Source of the DNA: Zoroaster sp. YZ-2022
Taxonomy: Eukaryota; Echinodermata; Asteroidea; Forcipulatida; Zoroasteridae
Assembly (NCBI GenBank): GCA_029582265.1
Contig: CM055816.1
Location: forward strand, 29,618,366-29,682,365
DNA: 64,000 nt
Direction: 5' to 3'
Under the pieces are notes generated by a model. The model saw only the letters and a program-made list of their open reading frames with translations, was not told the DNA's origin and did not search any database. The stretch's first letter is position 1; each line of letters begins with the position of its first letter. This document shows, piece after piece, positions 63,561 through 64,000 of this stretch. The position numbers were made by a program, and so were the translations under genes.

Positions 63561-63979
63561 CAGGGGCGTAGCAAAGGCATTTTCTTTGGGGGGATGTGGA
63601 AGCCAATTTGCTGACTGACGTAGCCAGTATTTTCCAAGTGGGTAAATTTCTGAGTGTGGATAAATTTACCAACACAACACTAATATGACTAGACAAATTA
63701 ACTTCCCCCCCCCCCCAAAAAAATAGACAATCTCTAAAGTCGCTTGGCTAAAGTCAAGTAAAGTTACTAAAGTAAAAACAAATTGATTACAAACAACTCG
63801 GCTAATCTTCAGTGCTTAGAAACACGATAGATTTGCAGTCGGTTTGCCAAGCTCTAGGGACCAACCCTTGTTCTAGTACCTTTGATGCTTCATTTACCGA
63901 CTGAGGCTCTAAATGCCGACTGAGAAAAATTATTGGGGGTGTCACAGCCTCCACCCCCCCTCTGCTCGCTGCAGCCCTG
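63561..63979. mobile_element. 419-bp hAT-type MITE near the right edge
   Basis: Ends CAGGGGCGTAGCAAAGG and, inverted, CAGGGCTGCAGCGAGCAG. Flanks TCAATCAG (63,553) and TCAATTAG (63,980), an 8-bp duplication with one mismatch. The right part (GGGGGTGTCACAGCCTCC) is related to blocks at 52,040 and 57,320 (GGGGTGTCACACCCCA) in the giant inverted-repeat element, so that element also contains hAT-end-like sequence. A C tract lies at 63,705-63,715. Confidence 0.75.
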
Positions 63980-64000
63980 TCAATTAGAAATACCAAAAAG

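Overview
The window is eukaryotic nuclear DNA. It holds split Ig-domain exons with GT/AG borders, tRNA-derived SINEs, non-LTR retrotransposon debris, many TIR transposons and large minisatellites, and no bacterial-style operons. The mix, together with the very frequent GTACATGTAC words, suggests a marine invertebrate, probably a deuterostome such as an echinoderm, hemichordate or amphioxus. The species cannot be fixed from the sequence.

The backbone is a tandem segmental duplication. Copy A (about 4,238-18,350) and copy B (about 18,355-33,842) each carry the same four phase-1 exons of a two-Ig-domain, receptor-like gene. Copy A is open through all four exons and ends in a Thr/Pro-rich stalk; no membrane or tail exon was found. 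Copy B has lost the exon 1 acceptor region, and an 11-bp deletion in exon 4 brings a stop just after the second Ig domain. Introns flanking exon 2 are nearly identical between the copies, but exons 2 and 3 differ mainly by amino-acid-changing substitutions. This is the strongest biological signal here.

Because A and B were once identical, each serves as the pre-insertion site for the other. A gained a 3.8-kb Helitron-like element (7,685-11,522), a 3.05-kb TIR element with subterminal repeats (13,195-16,243) and a hAT-like element (16,452-17,722). B gained a hAT element with a transposase remnant (24,893-26,718), two SINE-type insertions, and two MITEs at TTAA. Three stretches that are single-copy in A became large tandem arrays in B (34-bp unit, about 60 copies; 73-78-bp unit, about 36; 77-bp unit, 28).

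Region by region: 1-3,380 is a 22-copy array of a 143/155-bp unit derived from the tRNA-like head of a SINE. 3,380-4,237 is SINE and Penelope-like debris. 4,238-33,842 is the Ig duplication. 34,680-34,960 is a CCAAT/octamer/TATA promoter-like cluster with no visible gene. 35,580-40,000 is a decayed LINE on the minus strand. 40,000-47,100 is mostly MITEs and SINEs. 47,107-48,290 is a broken gene of a multicopy, function-unknown protein family (minus strand). 48,870-51,050 holds nested MITEs and a possible ISXO2/Merlin-type transposase fragment. 51,511-57,868 is a giant inverted-repeat element with arms of about 1 kb. 57,860-59,220 holds a GC-rich minisatellite and nested perfect palindromes. 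59,290-64,000 holds a LINE tail, a possible first exon of a host gene at 60,369, and further MITE, SINE and hAT pieces.

All coordinates of repeats come from reading by eye. Exon borders are supported by splice motifs, reading phase and the A/B comparison, not by transcript data.
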